Of a stretch of DNA of 64,000 nt, positions 42,785-51,196 are shown piece after piece (positions within the stretch are counted from its first letter, which is position 1; each line of letters starts with the position of its first letter). The notes beneath the pieces are model-generated. The model was not told the origin of the DNA. It worked only from the letters and a program-made list of their open reading frames with translations, and did not search any database. A program made the position numbers and the translations under genes. This DNA comes from DASVEG01 sp035540495. GTDB taxonomy: Bacteria; Actinomycetota; Acidimicrobiia; Acidimicrobiales; CADCTF01. Location of the stretch: contig DATLGL010000051.1 in the NCBI GenBank assembly GCA_035540495.1, forward strand, positions 30,258 through 94,257. Direction: 5' to 3'.

Positions 42785-44542
42785 ATGCATCCTCGTCGTG
42801 TCCTCGTCGGCTGCCTCGCTGCGCTCGCGCTCGTGTCGACACCGTTCACCTCGGCTTCCGCCGCCGTCGATCCTTCGACGCCCGACGCGCTCACCGTCCA
42901 CCGCGCGGTGCAGTGGGTCGCGACGCAACAACAAGCGGACGGCAGCTTCGAGGTAGCCAAGTTCCCAGGCTTCGAGACGCCCGAGGCGCTGCTCTCCTTC
43001 GCCACCGAGGCGCAGTCGTCGCCTGCTTGGAGCGGGAAGCAGGCGCTCCTCGCCGCGCAGCGCGTCGCGAACGCGAAGGGACTCACCGGCCTCGACTACC
43101 TCGACGACTACGCCGAGGCGACCGGCGACGACGCGATCACGGGTGGGGTCGCGGCGAAGCTCATCACCCTCGTGACCGGGCCGCTGTGCCTCGACGCTCG
43201 AGCGTTCGATCCGCAGCGCGACGGCGCCGTCGATCTCGTCGCCCGCCTCGACGCTGCCGCGCGACCGAACGGCGCGTACGGACCGGACGGCGTGTTCTCC
43301 GACACCCTCTACGCGGTTCTCGCGCTCGCGACGCTGCAGCGTCCCGTGCCCGCGGCGACGATCACGTACATCACGAACGCTCAGGAAGCCGACGGCGGAT
43401 GGAACTACGCCGGCTCGGCCGACGATCAGGGCTACGACGACGTCGACACGACCGCGCTCGCGATCCAGGCGCTCGTCGCGGCGGGCGTCCCGACCAATGA
43501 TCCCGATCTTGCACAGGGCGTCGCCTACCTCCGCGCGCTCCAGGACAGCGACGGGTCGTGGGGCTTCGGCGACCCCAACTCGACTGCCGTCGCTGACCTT
43601 GCGTTGCAGGCGGCAGCAACGGCTCCCGCCCATGACGCCGATGCGTTCCTGCGCTCGAAGCAGCTTCCGAGCGGGCGCATCGAGAGCCCGAACGACAGCT
43701 TCGGCGTGAACACCTACGCGACGACCCAGCCGGTGCGGGCGCTGCTCGACCGGCCTCTGCCGATCGTCCCGGCCGCGGGATCCTGCGGTGACGAGGGCTA
43801 CTACCTCTTCGCCGCGGACGGTGGAGTCTTCAGCTTCGGCGCCAGCCGCTTCTACGGCTCGGCCGGCGCGATCCGTCTGAACTCGCCGATCGTCGACGGC
43901 TCGGTCACGCCGACCGGTCGTGGCTACTTCCTCTTCGCAGCGGATGGCGGCGTCTTCACCTACGGCGACGCGACGTTCCTCGGATCGATGGGCGGCCGCC
44001 GCCTCAACAGCCCGATCGTCGCCGGCGCCGCGACGCCGACCGGGCGCGGGTACCTCCTGTTCGCCGCCGACGGTGGGGTGTTCACGTTCGGCGACGCGCG
44101 GTTCCGGGGGTCGATGGGCGGACGCCCGTTGAACAGTCCGGTCGTCGCCGCGGCGTCGTCTCCGGCGGGTGACGGCTACGTGTTGATCGCGGCCGACGGC
44201 GGCGTGTTCACCTTCGGCGATGCCGGGTTCTTCGGCTCGCGCGGCGGCCAGCCGCTGAACAGCCCCATCGTGTCCGGGGCCACGACCCCGACCGGTCGCG
44301 GCTACGTGATGATGGCGGCCGACGGCGGCGTCTTCACCTTCGGTGACGCCGAGTTCAAGGGCTCCCTCGGCGCTCGTCCGCTGAACCAGCCGATCGTCGG
44401 TGCTTCGGTGAGCGGTCTCGGCGAGGGATACGCGCTCTTCGCTGCTGACGGCGGGGTGTTCACGTTCGGCGACGTCCGTTTCGGCGGTTCGATGGGCGGG
44501 CGTGCCCTCAACAGCCCGATCGTCGGCGGCTCGATCGACTGA
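42785..44542 (+). CDS. riboswitch-controlled secreted protein: terpenoid-cyclase-fold (transcobalamin alpha-like) domain plus six 42-residue repeats
   Basis: 585 residues. Signal peptide 1-27 (LAALALVSTPFTSASA). Residues 30-330 form an alpha/alpha barrel of the prenyltransferase/squalene-oxidase repeat type: VQWVATQQQADGSFEV, QEADGGWNYAGSADDQGYDD, DTTALAIQALVAAG and LRALQDSDGSWGFGDPNS. Animal transcobalamin and intrinsic factor use this fold for their alpha domain. Residues 338-585 are six 42-residue repeats, GY.LFAADGGVFTFGDA.F.G and S.GG..LN.PIV...., probably a beta-propeller-like surface module. The cobalamin riboswitch upstream supports cobalamin capture (inference). GGAGG before ATG 42785 sets the start. 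Confidence 0.8.
   Translation: MHPRRVLVGCLAALALVSTPFTSASAAVDPSTPDALTVHRAVQWVATQQQADGSFEVAKFPGFETPEALLSFATEAQSSPAWSGKQALLAAQRVANAKGLTGLDYLDDYAEATGDDAITGGVAAKLITLVTGPLCLDARAFDPQRDGAVDLVARLDAAARPNGAYGPDGVFSDTLYAVLALATLQRPVPAATITYITNAQEADGGWNYAGSADDQGYDDVDTTALAIQALVAAGVPTNDPDLAQGVAYLRALQDSDGSWGFGDPNSTAVADLALQAAATAPAHDADAFLRSKQLPSGRIESPNDSFGVNTYATTQPVRALLDRPLPIVPAAGSCGDEGYYLFAADGGVFSFGASRFYGSAGAIRLNSPIVDGSVTPTGRGYFLFAADGGVFTYGDATFLGSMGGRRLNSPIVAGAATPTGRGYLLFAADGGVFTFGDARFRGSMGGRPLNSPVVAAASSPAGDGYVLIAADGGVFTFGDAGFFGSRGGQPLNSPIVSGATTPTGRGYVMMAADGGVFTFGDAEFKGSLGARPLNQPIVGASVSGLGEGYALFAADGGVFTFGDVRFGGSMGGRALNSPIVGGSID
43796..44539 (+). repeat. six tandem 126-bp coding repeats
   Basis: Tandem units starting at about 43796, 43922, 44048, 44174, 44300 and 44426 encode residues 338-585 of the secreted protein. 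Each begins GGCTAC and contains a GCGGA/CGACGG/TGG core for AADGG. Units differ at synonymous positions, so the array is old and selected at protein level. Confidence 0.85.
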
Positions 44543-44543
44543 C

Positions 44544-45533
44544 GTGACCCGCCGGCGTCTCCTGCCCCGCGCCATCGCGGTCGGGGTGGCGGCGGTCGCT
44601 GTGGCGGCGGCGCGGCCTGCGCCGCCGCCCGCCGCGGCTGCCGGCCCGGCACACGCCGCGAGCGCGAACGAGAACCGAGCCGTCGTCGTCGTCAACACCG
44701 GCGAGGGTGAGCCGAAGACAGCGTGCGTCGTCTTCAGTGAACCGTCGATCACCGGCCTCGATGCTCTGCGGTCGGCCCAGATGGATCCTGTCGTGCAGAC
44801 GTACTCCGGACAGGGCGGCGCCGTGTGCAAGCTCTGCGGCGTCGGCTGCAACGCGGGCAGCTCGTGCCTGACGTGCCAGTCGCCGAAGTACTGGCAGTAC
44901 TGGCGGTCGGTCGGCGGCACCGGATCGTGGTCGTACTCGAACGCCGGGGCGGGATCGGTGGAGGTGCGCGACGGCGACGTCGAGGGATGGAACTGGAGCG
45001 GCACCCGGAGCGCGCCGCCGTATTACTCGATCGACGCCGTCTGCAACGACCCGTCCCGGACGTACGTTCACAAGGCATCGGCACCACCGCCGCCTCCGCC
45101 GTCCACGACGACCCCCCAAGCACCATCGACCACGACCGCCGCGCCGGCTCAGTCGTCACCGACGCCTGCCCCGGGTGCCCCTCGACCCTCGCCTGCAGGG
45201 ACGGTTCCTGCGGGACCGGCGGCCACTGTCGGCCGGGTGGGGCCGGACGATCCGGCCGGCGCGCCCGTGACGACGCTGCCCGACGACTCAGCGAAGCCCA
45301 TGCCATCCGACGGGTCCGTGGCGGCCGATGCCGGCGTGGGGGACGACCTGGCAGCGACGTCGGGCGGCAGTGACGGCGACGCCGAGACAGCGGCCGCCGT
45401 CGACCGCAGCGGTGGCCCGACGGCGCAAGGGTCATCGCCCGCGGCGTACGCGCTCTTCCTCGCTGTACTGCTCGGGATCATCGGGTGGACCATCCGGGTC
45501 CGGGTCGTCCGCGGGCGGTCGTCGACCAGCTGA
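44544..45533 (+). CDS. DUF4430-like (transcobalamin beta-like) exported anchored protein
   Basis: 329 residues; GTG 44544 follows the previous stop by one base. A Tat-like start (TRRRLLPRA) and Ala-rich signal lead to about residues 45-175. Strand AVVVVNTGEGEPKTACVVFS, helix TGLDALRSAQMDPVV, a Cys-rich loop (CKLCGVGC, CLTC), then YWQYWRSVGGTGSWSYSNAG and VEVRDGDVEGWNWSG. The order D.L....., YW.YW...G.W.YS..G, ...GD...W.W matches DUF4430, the family that includes the beta domain of transcobalamin. A 100-residue Pro/Thr/Ala spacer and a membrane helix (ALFLAVLLGIIGWTI) anchor it. A cell-surface partner for the secreted alpha-like protein is proposed. Confidence 0.65.
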   Translation: MTRRRLLPRAIAVGVAAVAVAAARPAPPPAAAAGPAHAASANENRAVVVVNTGEGEPKTACVVFSEPSITGLDALRSAQMDPVVQTYSGQGGAVCKLCGVGCNAGSSCLTCQSPKYWQYWRSVGGTGSWSYSNAGAGSVEVRDGDVEGWNWSGTRSAPPYYSIDAVCNDPSRTYVHKASAPPPPPPSTTTPQAPSTTTAAPAQSSPTPAPGAPRPSPAGTVPAGPAATVGRVGPDDPAGAPVTTLPDDSAKPMPSDGSVAADAGVGDDLAATSGGSDGDAETAAAVDRSGGPTAQGSSPAAYALFLAVLLGIIGWTIRVRVVRGRSSTS

Positions 45534-45572
45534 GCGTGCGTGGTGGAGGGGTGTTCGCTACCCTTGAACGCC

Positions 45573-46652
45573 GTGCGCAGAGCCCTGGTCGCATGTGCGG
45601 CCGTCCTCGCGCTGGTGCTGGCGTCCGCCGCTCCGGCGGGTGCCGGTGATCCTGTGAAGGACCGCAAGGCGGCCCAGGAACGAGCCAATGCAGCGGCGGC
45701 CCGTTTCGCGAAGGCCTCCTCGCAACTCGCGCGCGCCGAGGCGGAGGTCGCCGCGCTCGAAGCGAAGGCGAAGGAGAACCAGGCGACTGTCGCCGGACTG
45801 CAGGACAAGGTGAAGACGGTCGCCGTCAACGCGTACGTGCACGGGAACACGTCGCAGTTCACCTTCGATCAAGACCTCAGCCGCACCGCTCGGACCCAGG
45901 CGCTCGCGCGATACGTGACCCTCGGCGACACCGATGCGCTCGACGCCTACCGAGCGGCTCGCGAAGACCTCGACGTCAGCCAGCAGGAGCTCCGCCGCCA
46001 GCTCGATCAGCGGAAGGCCGCGGCGTCGAAGCTCCGGAAGGACAAGCAGGCCGCGTACAGCGAGCTCGATCGCTTGGCCCAGATCGAGAAGCAGTACCTC
46101 GCCAAGCTCGAGGCGGAGCGCAAGGCGGCCGAGGCGCGAGCAGCGGCGAAGCGGGCCGCGGAGCAGCGTGCCGCCAGCGCCGCGCGACAGGCGACTCGCC
46201 CGGCGCGGACGACCGCGACGGCGGCGCCCACCTCGTCAGCGGCGCGTCCGAGCGGCGTCATCGCGAGCGGCGAATGGATCTGCCCCGTGCAGGGACCGCG
46301 TTCGTTCTCCAACGACTGGGGTCAGCCCCGCTCCGGGGGCCGGCGCCATCAGGGCAACGACATCCTCTCGCCGCGCGGCACGCCGGTCGTCGCCAGCGTC
46401 AGCGGCACGGTGAAGCACCACAACTCGAGCCTCGGCGGCCTCTCGTACTACCTGAGCGGCGACGACGGGAACACCTACTTCGGCACCCACCTGTCGGCGT
46501 ACGCGGCGAGCGGACGGGTCTCGGCCGGCACCGTCGTCGGCTACGTCGGCGACTCCGGCAACGCCCGCGGCACCCCCCACCTCCACTTCGAGATCCATCC
46601 CGGCGGTGGCGGCCCGGTGAACCCGTACCCGACGCTCTCCCGCTATTGCTGA
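45573..46652 (+). CDS. M23 (LytM-like) peptidase with coiled-coil
   Basis: 359 residues. A signal peptide (ALVACAAVLALVLASAAPAGA) is followed by two long coiled-coil blocks (AAAARFAKASSQLARAEAEV; EKQYLAKLEAERKAAEARAA) and a C-terminal M23 domain with RRHQGNDILSPRGTPVVASV and HLHFEIHP, which hold the His/Asp and H-x-H zinc ligands. This EnvC/RipA-like arrangement fits peptidoglycan hydrolysis or activation of hydrolases at division. GTG 45573 is preferred; TTG 45564 and GTG 45540 are in frame. Confidence 0.85.
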   Translation: MRRALVACAAVLALVLASAAPAGAGDPVKDRKAAQERANAAAARFAKASSQLARAEAEVAALEAKAKENQATVAGLQDKVKTVAVNAYVHGNTSQFTFDQDLSRTARTQALARYVTLGDTDALDAYRAAREDLDVSQQELRRQLDQRKAAASKLRKDKQAAYSELDRLAQIEKQYLAKLEAERKAAEARAAAKRAAEQRAASAARQATRPARTTATAAPTSSAARPSGVIASGEWICPVQGPRSFSNDWGQPRSGGRRHQGNDILSPRGTPVVASVSGTVKHHNSSLGGLSYYLSGDDGNTYFGTHLSAYAASGRVSAGTVVGYVGDSGNARGTPHLHFEIHPGGGGPVNPYPTLSRYC

Positions 46653-47560
46653 ACGAGGAGCTCGGGGCTCGCCTCGGCGGGCGGGTGGAGTCTCTGCGGC
46701 GACTCTCCGGCGGTGCCTCACGCGAGACGTGGTCGTTCGATCTTCATCGCGACGACGGCGTCGTCGAGGCGTTGATCCTTCGTCGGGATCCACCCGGTGC
46801 ACCCAAGGCCGGCATGGCTCGCGAAGCGGCCTTGCTCACGGCGGCAGCGGCTGCGGGAGTGCCGGTGCCGGAGGTGATCGACAGCGACGAGTCGTCGATC
46901 GTCATGCGACGCATCGACGGCGAGACGATCCCGCGGCGCATCCTCCGAGACGACGAGTACTCGTCGGCCCGTCCGTTGCTCGCGGCACAGTGCGGGGAGA
47001 TCCTCGCCCGGCTGCACACGCTCCCCGCCGACGTCGTTCCCGGGCTGGAGCAGAACGACCAGGTCGCGCAATGGCGGTCGATGCTCGACTCGTTGGGCCA
47101 GCCCCATCCCGCGTTCGAACTGGCGCTCCGCTGGCTCGACGCGAACCGGCCGCCGCTGCACGAGCCAACGCTCGTCCACGGAGACTTCCGCAACGGCAAC
47201 CTGATCGTCGGGCCGGAGGGTGTCCGTGCGGTGCTCGACTGGGAGCTCGCCCACGCCGGCGATCCGACGGAAGACCTGGGTTGGCTGTGCGTGAAGGCGT
47301 GGCGCTTCGGGGTGGCGCCGCCGGTCGGCGGCTTCGGGACCTACGACGAGCTGTGCGACTCGTACGAGGCGGCTGGTGGCCGGCCCGTCGACCGCGACGC
47401 GCTGCGGTGGTGGGAGGTCCTCGGAACGCTCAAGTGGGGGATCATGTGCATCGTGCAGGCGACCACGCACGCGAGCGGCATGGTGCGCTCGGTCGAGCTC
47501 GCCGCGATCGGCCGCCGGGTCTGCGAGAACGAGTGGGACCTGCTCGAGGCCCTGCCGTGA
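46646..47560 (+). CDS. aminoglycoside-phosphotransferase-like kinase (ACAD10/11 type)
   Basis: 304 residues. SLRRLSGGASRETWSFDL is the nucleotide loop; ILRRDP carries the Lys/Arg strand; LVHGDFRNGNLIVGPEGVRA is the Brenner catalytic loop; VLDWELAHAGDPTEDLGWL is the metal motif. The match is to the APH-like proteins found next to acyl-CoA dehydrogenases. TTG 46646 overlaps the M23 stop; GTG 46685 is an alternative. With the adjacent DUF6285 gene it forms a known neighbour pair, presumably in acyl-CoA or hydroxy-acid metabolism. Confidence 0.85.
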   Translation: MLNEELGARLGGRVESLRRLSGGASRETWSFDLHRDDGVVEALILRRDPPGAPKAGMAREAALLTAAAAAGVPVPEVIDSDESSIVMRRIDGETIPRRILRDDEYSSARPLLAAQCGEILARLHTLPADVVPGLEQNDQVAQWRSMLDSLGQPHPAFELALRWLDANRPPLHEPTLVHGDFRNGNLIVGPEGVRAVLDWELAHAGDPTEDLGWLCVKAWRFGVAPPVGGFGTYDELCDSYEAAGGRPVDRDALRWWEVLGTLKWGIMCIVQATTHASGMVRSVELAAIGRRVCENEWDLLEALP

Positions 47561-47603
47561 CCGCGACCTCGATGGTGATCGCGACGGTGACGAGGTCGAG
47601 CGC

Positions 47604-47963
47604 GTGAGCCTGCACGACATCCCCGACGCGGCGGGTCTGGTCGAGGCGGTGCGGGAGTTCCTCGAGAAGGACGTGCTCACTTCCACCGAAGGCCGCGTGC
47701 AGTTCCACACGCGCGTAGCGATCAACGTCCTCGGGATGGTCGAGCGGGAGCTTCGCCTGGGGGACGAGCAGTCGGCCGCCCACGCGGCACGCCTGCACGA
47801 GCTCGGTGTCGGATCGGAGCGTGAGATGGCCGACGCCATCCGCCGGGGTGACCTCGACGATCGTCTCGGCGACGTCCGTGCTGCTGTCATCGAGACGGTA
47901 CGGGCGAAGCTCGAGGTCGCGAACCCGCGCTACCTCGAAGGCCCACGTCCTCCGGCATCCTGA
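47604..47963 (+). CDS. DUF6285 family protein
   Basis: 119 residues. SLHDIPDAAGLVEAVREFLE, TEGRVQFHTRVAINVLGMVE and RELRLGDEQSAAH are the conserved pieces. It usually follows an APH-like kinase gene, as here (44 bases apart). All-helical, cytoplasmic, no catalytic motif. GTG 47604 is picked by family start position. Function unknown. Confidence 0.8.
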   Translation: MSLHDIPDAAGLVEAVREFLEKDVLTSTEGRVQFHTRVAINVLGMVERELRLGDEQSAAHAARLHELGVGSEREMADAIRRGDLDDRLGDVRAAVIETVRAKLEVANPRYLEGPRPPAS

Positions 47964-47967
47964 GGTC

Positions 47968-48792
47968 ATGCGTCACCGGCCCCCGATCGTGGTCGCCCTC
48001 CTGTTGCTCGTCGCGACGAGCTCGCACGAAGACGCGGCGGCCTCGTCGCAGGCGGACGACCTGGCGTCGGAGCTCGACGACCTCGCGTCGGGTCACGCGG
48101 ACCCGAAGGTCGTCGCCGCGCTCGTGCGGACGGTCTCCGGTTCGGCGCGTCAGGCGGGTACGCGCGCGGTGGCGAGCGGACGATGGCTGGCATCGACCTT
48201 CGTCGACGTCGCGCCTCGCATCCGCGTCCGCGATCTCGAGATGCTCAAGGAGCACCACGGCGGGCTCGAGGGCGCCGACCTCGCGGAGGCGCTCGTTCGC
48301 AACGCGGCAAGGGCGTCTGCTGCCGTCGGGGCCACGAGCGGCGCCATCGTGAGCGCGCAGTACGCGGCGCCGCCGACGTGGCTCGCGCTGCCGGTGGAGC
48401 TCGCGGCCGAGACGCTGGCCATCGCCGTGATCGAGCTCAAGCTCGTCGCAGAGCTACACGAGGCCTACGGACGGCCGGTGCGCGGAACTGCGGGGGAGCG
48501 CACCGTCGCTCTGGTGAAGGCGTGGGCGGAGCGGCGCGGCGTCACCGCGCGCACGCTGGCCAAGCCTGGTGGTCTGGGCGAGGCGCTCGGCCGCGGAACG
48601 CGCAACGAACTGGTCCGTATGGTGCAGCGGCGGTTGCTCGCACGGCTCGGGCGGAACGTGTCGACGCTTGCCCCGATGTTTGCCGGCGCAGTCATCGCCG
48701 GGGAGGTGAACCGGCGGGGCACACGAGCGCTCGGCGACGCCGTCGTTCGCGACCTCGCGGCCGCAGCCGCCACTTCGCTCCCTCCGGGGTAG
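47968..48792 (+). CDS. EcsC-like hypothetical protein
   Basis: 274 residues. A short hydrophobic N-terminus (IVVALLLLVATSS) may be a signal. The middle, SGAIVSAQYAAPPTWLALPV and ELAAETLAIAVIELKLVAEL, resembles EcsC-type helical proteins that associate with membranes. Arg-rich basic helices follow (MVQRRLLARLGRNV). ATG 47968 overlaps nothing. Role unknown. Confidence 0.55.
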   Translation: MRHRPPIVVALLLLVATSSHEDAAASSQADDLASELDDLASGHADPKVVAALVRTVSGSARQAGTRAVASGRWLASTFVDVAPRIRVRDLEMLKEHHGGLEGADLAEALVRNAARASAAVGATSGAIVSAQYAAPPTWLALPVELAAETLAIAVIELKLVAELHEAYGRPVRGTAGERTVALVKAWAERRGVTARTLAKPGGLGEALGRGTRNELVRMVQRRLLARLGRNVSTLAPMFAGAVIAGEVNRRGTRALGDAVVRDLAAAAATSLPPG

Positions 48793-48811
48793 CTATGACA
48801 GGCTGCCCGCC

Positions 48812-49489
48812 GTGCACGTAGGGATCCTCGGTGGAACCGGACCGGCAGGTAGCGGGCTCGCGCTCCGCCTAGCCGCAGCAGGGTTGGAGATCGTCATCGG
48901 CTCACGCTCGAAGGAGCGGGCGGACGAGGCATGCGAGAAGCTCCTCAAGAAGCATCCGGAGCAGTCGCTCCACCTCGAGGGCGGTGACAACCTGCGCGCC
49001 GCGTCGTCCGACGTCGTCGTCGTCGCGACGCCGTGGGACGCCGCTGCCGCCACCGTCGCCAGCGTCGCCCATCGCCTCACCGGCAAGGTGGTGATCTCGA
49101 TGGCCAACGCGCTCGCCAAGGTCGGCGACGAGTTCGAGCCGCTCGTGCCACCTCGCGGGTCGGTCGCCGCGCACGTCCAGGCCGCCGCGCCTGGCGCGCT
49201 CGTGGCTGCGGCGTTCCACCACCTCCCGGCCAAGGCGCTGCTCAGCCTGGGCAAGCCCATCGACGCCGACGTGCTCGTCTGCTCCGACCACAAGGCGGCG
49301 TACATCGCAACGGCCGAGCTGGTCGACCTCATCCCCGACCTGCGCCCACTCGACGCAGGGTCGCTGTCGAACGCGGCGCCGATCGAGGCGATCACCGCCG
49401 TGCTCCTGCAGCTCAACGTGCGGTACAAGACGCACGCCGCCGTCCGCCTCACCGGCATCGGGCAAGGCATTACGCAGCAGCCGTCGTAG
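48812..49489 (+). CDS. npdG: F420-dependent NADP oxidoreductase (NADPH:F420 reductase)
   Basis: 225 residues. The N-terminal Rossmann motif GILGGTGPAGSGLALRLAAA and NADP-site GSRSKERA, followed by VVVVATPWDA and SMANALAK, are typical of NpdG/Fno. The end, NAAPIEAITAVLLQLNVRY and THAAVRLTGIG, carries the F420-binding region. It passes hydride between NADPH and cofactor F420. Its presence implies F420 synthesis in this organism. GTG 48812 starts it. It directly precedes mshC. Confidence 0.9.
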   Translation: MHVGILGGTGPAGSGLALRLAAAGLEIVIGSRSKERADEACEKLLKKHPEQSLHLEGGDNLRAASSDVVVVATPWDAAAATVASVAHRLTGKVVISMANALAKVGDEFEPLVPPRGSVAAHVQAAAPGALVAAAFHHLPAKALLSLGKPIDADVLVCSDHKAAYIATAELVDLIPDLRPLDAGSLSNAAPIEAITAVLLQLNVRYKTHAAVRLTGIGQGITQQPS

Positions 49490-49501
49490 CCTGGCTGGGC
49501 C

Positions 49502-50626
49502 ATGACGATGCGGCTCTACGACACCGCCAAGCGGGAGGTGGTCCCGTTCGAGCCGGGGCCGACGGTCACCATGTACACGTGCGGCATCACGCCGTACGAC
49601 GCGGCGCACCTCGGGCACGCAGCCACGTACGTCATCTACGACGTGCTGCAGCGCCGGCTCCGTGACATCGGGCACCGCACGCAGTGCGTGCGCAACATCA
49701 CCGACATCGACGACCCGCTCTTCGCCAAAGCGCGCGAGCTGGGCGTCTTCTACCTCGACCTCGCGGCCGAGGAGATGGCCCGCTTCGACGCGTCCATGGA
49801 GGCGCTTGGCCTGCTTCCGGCCTTCAGCGAGCCGCGAGCTACGTCGGCGATTCCGGACATCCTCGGCTTCATCGGGATGGTGCTCGACACCGGTCACGCC
49901 TACCAGAGCGGCGACTCGGTCTACTTCGACGTCTCGTCGTTCGAGAAGTTCGGCCAGATCAGCCACCTCGACCGGGAGACGATGCTGCAGCTCGCGGCCG
50001 AGAACGGCGGCAACCCCGACGACCCGAACAAGGACGACCCGCTCGACTTCGTGCTGTGGCAGCCGTCGGCTCCCGACGAGCCGTCGTGGGAGTCGCTCTG
50101 GGGGCCCGGACGCCCGGGATGGCACATCGAGTGCTCCGCCCTGGCGTTGCGCGAGTTGGGGACCACGATCGACCTGCACGGCGGCGCGACCGACCTGATC
50201 TACCCGCACCACGAATGCGAGGCGGCGCAGTCGGAAGCGGCGACCGGCGAGCTGTTCGTCCGTCACTGGCTCCACGCGCCCCTGGTCTCCTACGACGGGA
50301 CGAAGATGTCGAAGTCGCTCGGCAACCTCGTGTTCGTGAGCGACCTCCTCAAGGAGTGGGAGCCGGGCGCGATCCGCCTGGCGATCCTCGAGCACCACTA
50401 CCGCGAGCCGTGGCACTGGACCGACGACCTGATGCCCGCCGCGGCCGAACGCCTCGACCGTTGGCGGGCTGCGGGCGCTGCGGGGGGCACTGCGGCGCTC
50501 GACGAGACGAGGGCTGCGCTCGACGACGATCTCTCGACTCACGAGGCGATCGCGGCGATCGACGCCGCGGCCGCAGCCGGGAAGTCGGTGCGCGGTGCCG
50601 CCGCGCTGCTCGGTGTCACCTTCTGA
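49502..50626 (+). CDS. mshC: mycothiol ligase MshC
   Basis: 374 residues, cysteinyl-tRNA-synthetase-like but lacking the anticodon domain. YTCGITPYDAAHLGHAATYV (zinc Cys and HIGH-like HLGH) is the MshC signature, GRPGWHIECSALALRELG and HGGATDLIYPHHECEAAQSE supply further zinc and adenylate residues, and KMSKSLGN is intact. It joins cysteine to glucosaminyl-inositol, the ATP-dependent step of mycothiol synthesis. ATG 49502 lies 12 bases after npdG. Confidence 0.92.
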   Translation: MTMRLYDTAKREVVPFEPGPTVTMYTCGITPYDAAHLGHAATYVIYDVLQRRLRDIGHRTQCVRNITDIDDPLFAKARELGVFYLDLAAEEMARFDASMEALGLLPAFSEPRATSAIPDILGFIGMVLDTGHAYQSGDSVYFDVSSFEKFGQISHLDRETMLQLAAENGGNPDDPNKDDPLDFVLWQPSAPDEPSWESLWGPGRPGWHIECSALALRELGTTIDLHGGATDLIYPHHECEAAQSEAATGELFVRHWLHAPLVSYDGTKMSKSLGNLVFVSDLLKEWEPGAIRLAILEHHYREPWHWTDDLMPAAAERLDRWRAAGAAGGTAALDETRAALDDDLSTHEAIAAIDAAAAAGKSVRGAAALLGVTF

Positions 50627-50629
50627 GAG

Positions 50630-51196
50630 ATGGATCCCGAGGATCTCGATCCGGATCCGATTGCGCAGTTCCACGCGTGGTACGACCCGAGTGACGCTTC
50701 GGTGTGCCTCGCGACGGCATCGCCATCCGGCCCCGATGCGCGGATGGTGCTGCTGAAGGGCGCCGATGCCGGCGGCTTCGTCTTCTTCACGAACGCGACG
50801 TCGACCAAGGGCCAGCAGCTCGCCGTGGAGCCGTCGGCGGCTCTGGTCTTCCACTGGCCGCCTCGACAGGTTCGGGTGCGCGGGCGCGTCGAGCTCGTGA
50901 GCGATGCGGAGTCGGACGCCTACTGGGTGACGCGCCCGCGCGGGTCGCAGCTCGGCGCGTGGGCCTCGCAGCAGTCGACGGTGCTGTCGTCGCGAGGCGT
51001 TCTCGAGGAGCGCCTCGCGGCGGTCACCGCGGAGTTCGAAGGTCGCGAGGTCCCTCGTCCGGCCTACTGGCGGGGCTACCGGATCGTCCCCCGCACGATC
51101 GAGTTCTGGCACCACCGGGACGACCGCCTGCACGACCGCGTCCGCTACCGGCGCGAGGAGGAGGGCGCGTGGACGCGCGAACGCCTCGCTCCCTGA
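50630..51196 (+). CDS. pdxH: pyridoxamine 5'-phosphate oxidase
   Basis: 188 residues, slightly shorter than the usual 210-220. ASPSGPDARMVLLKGADAGG, FFTNATSTKGQQLA, FHWPPRQVRVRGRVELVS and the C-terminal WRGYRIVPRTIEFWHHRDDR and LHDRVRYRRE are all diagnostic of the PdxH FMN/PNP sites. It oxidises pyridoxine/pyridoxamine phosphate to PLP. Its last 28 bases overlap the next gene's start. Confidence 0.93.
   Translation: MDPEDLDPDPIAQFHAWYDPSDASVCLATASPSGPDARMVLLKGADAGGFVFFTNATSTKGQQLAVEPSAALVFHWPPRQVRVRGRVELVSDAESDAYWVTRPRGSQLGAWASQQSTVLSSRGVLEERLAAVTAEFEGREVPRPAYWRGYRIVPRTIEFWHHRDDRLHDRVRYRREEEGAWTRERLAP

Noticed and set aside
43796..44539. Regular 126-bp spacing as a CRISPR-like array
   Set aside because: Units are adjoining, diverged and in frame; there are no spacers and no cas genes.
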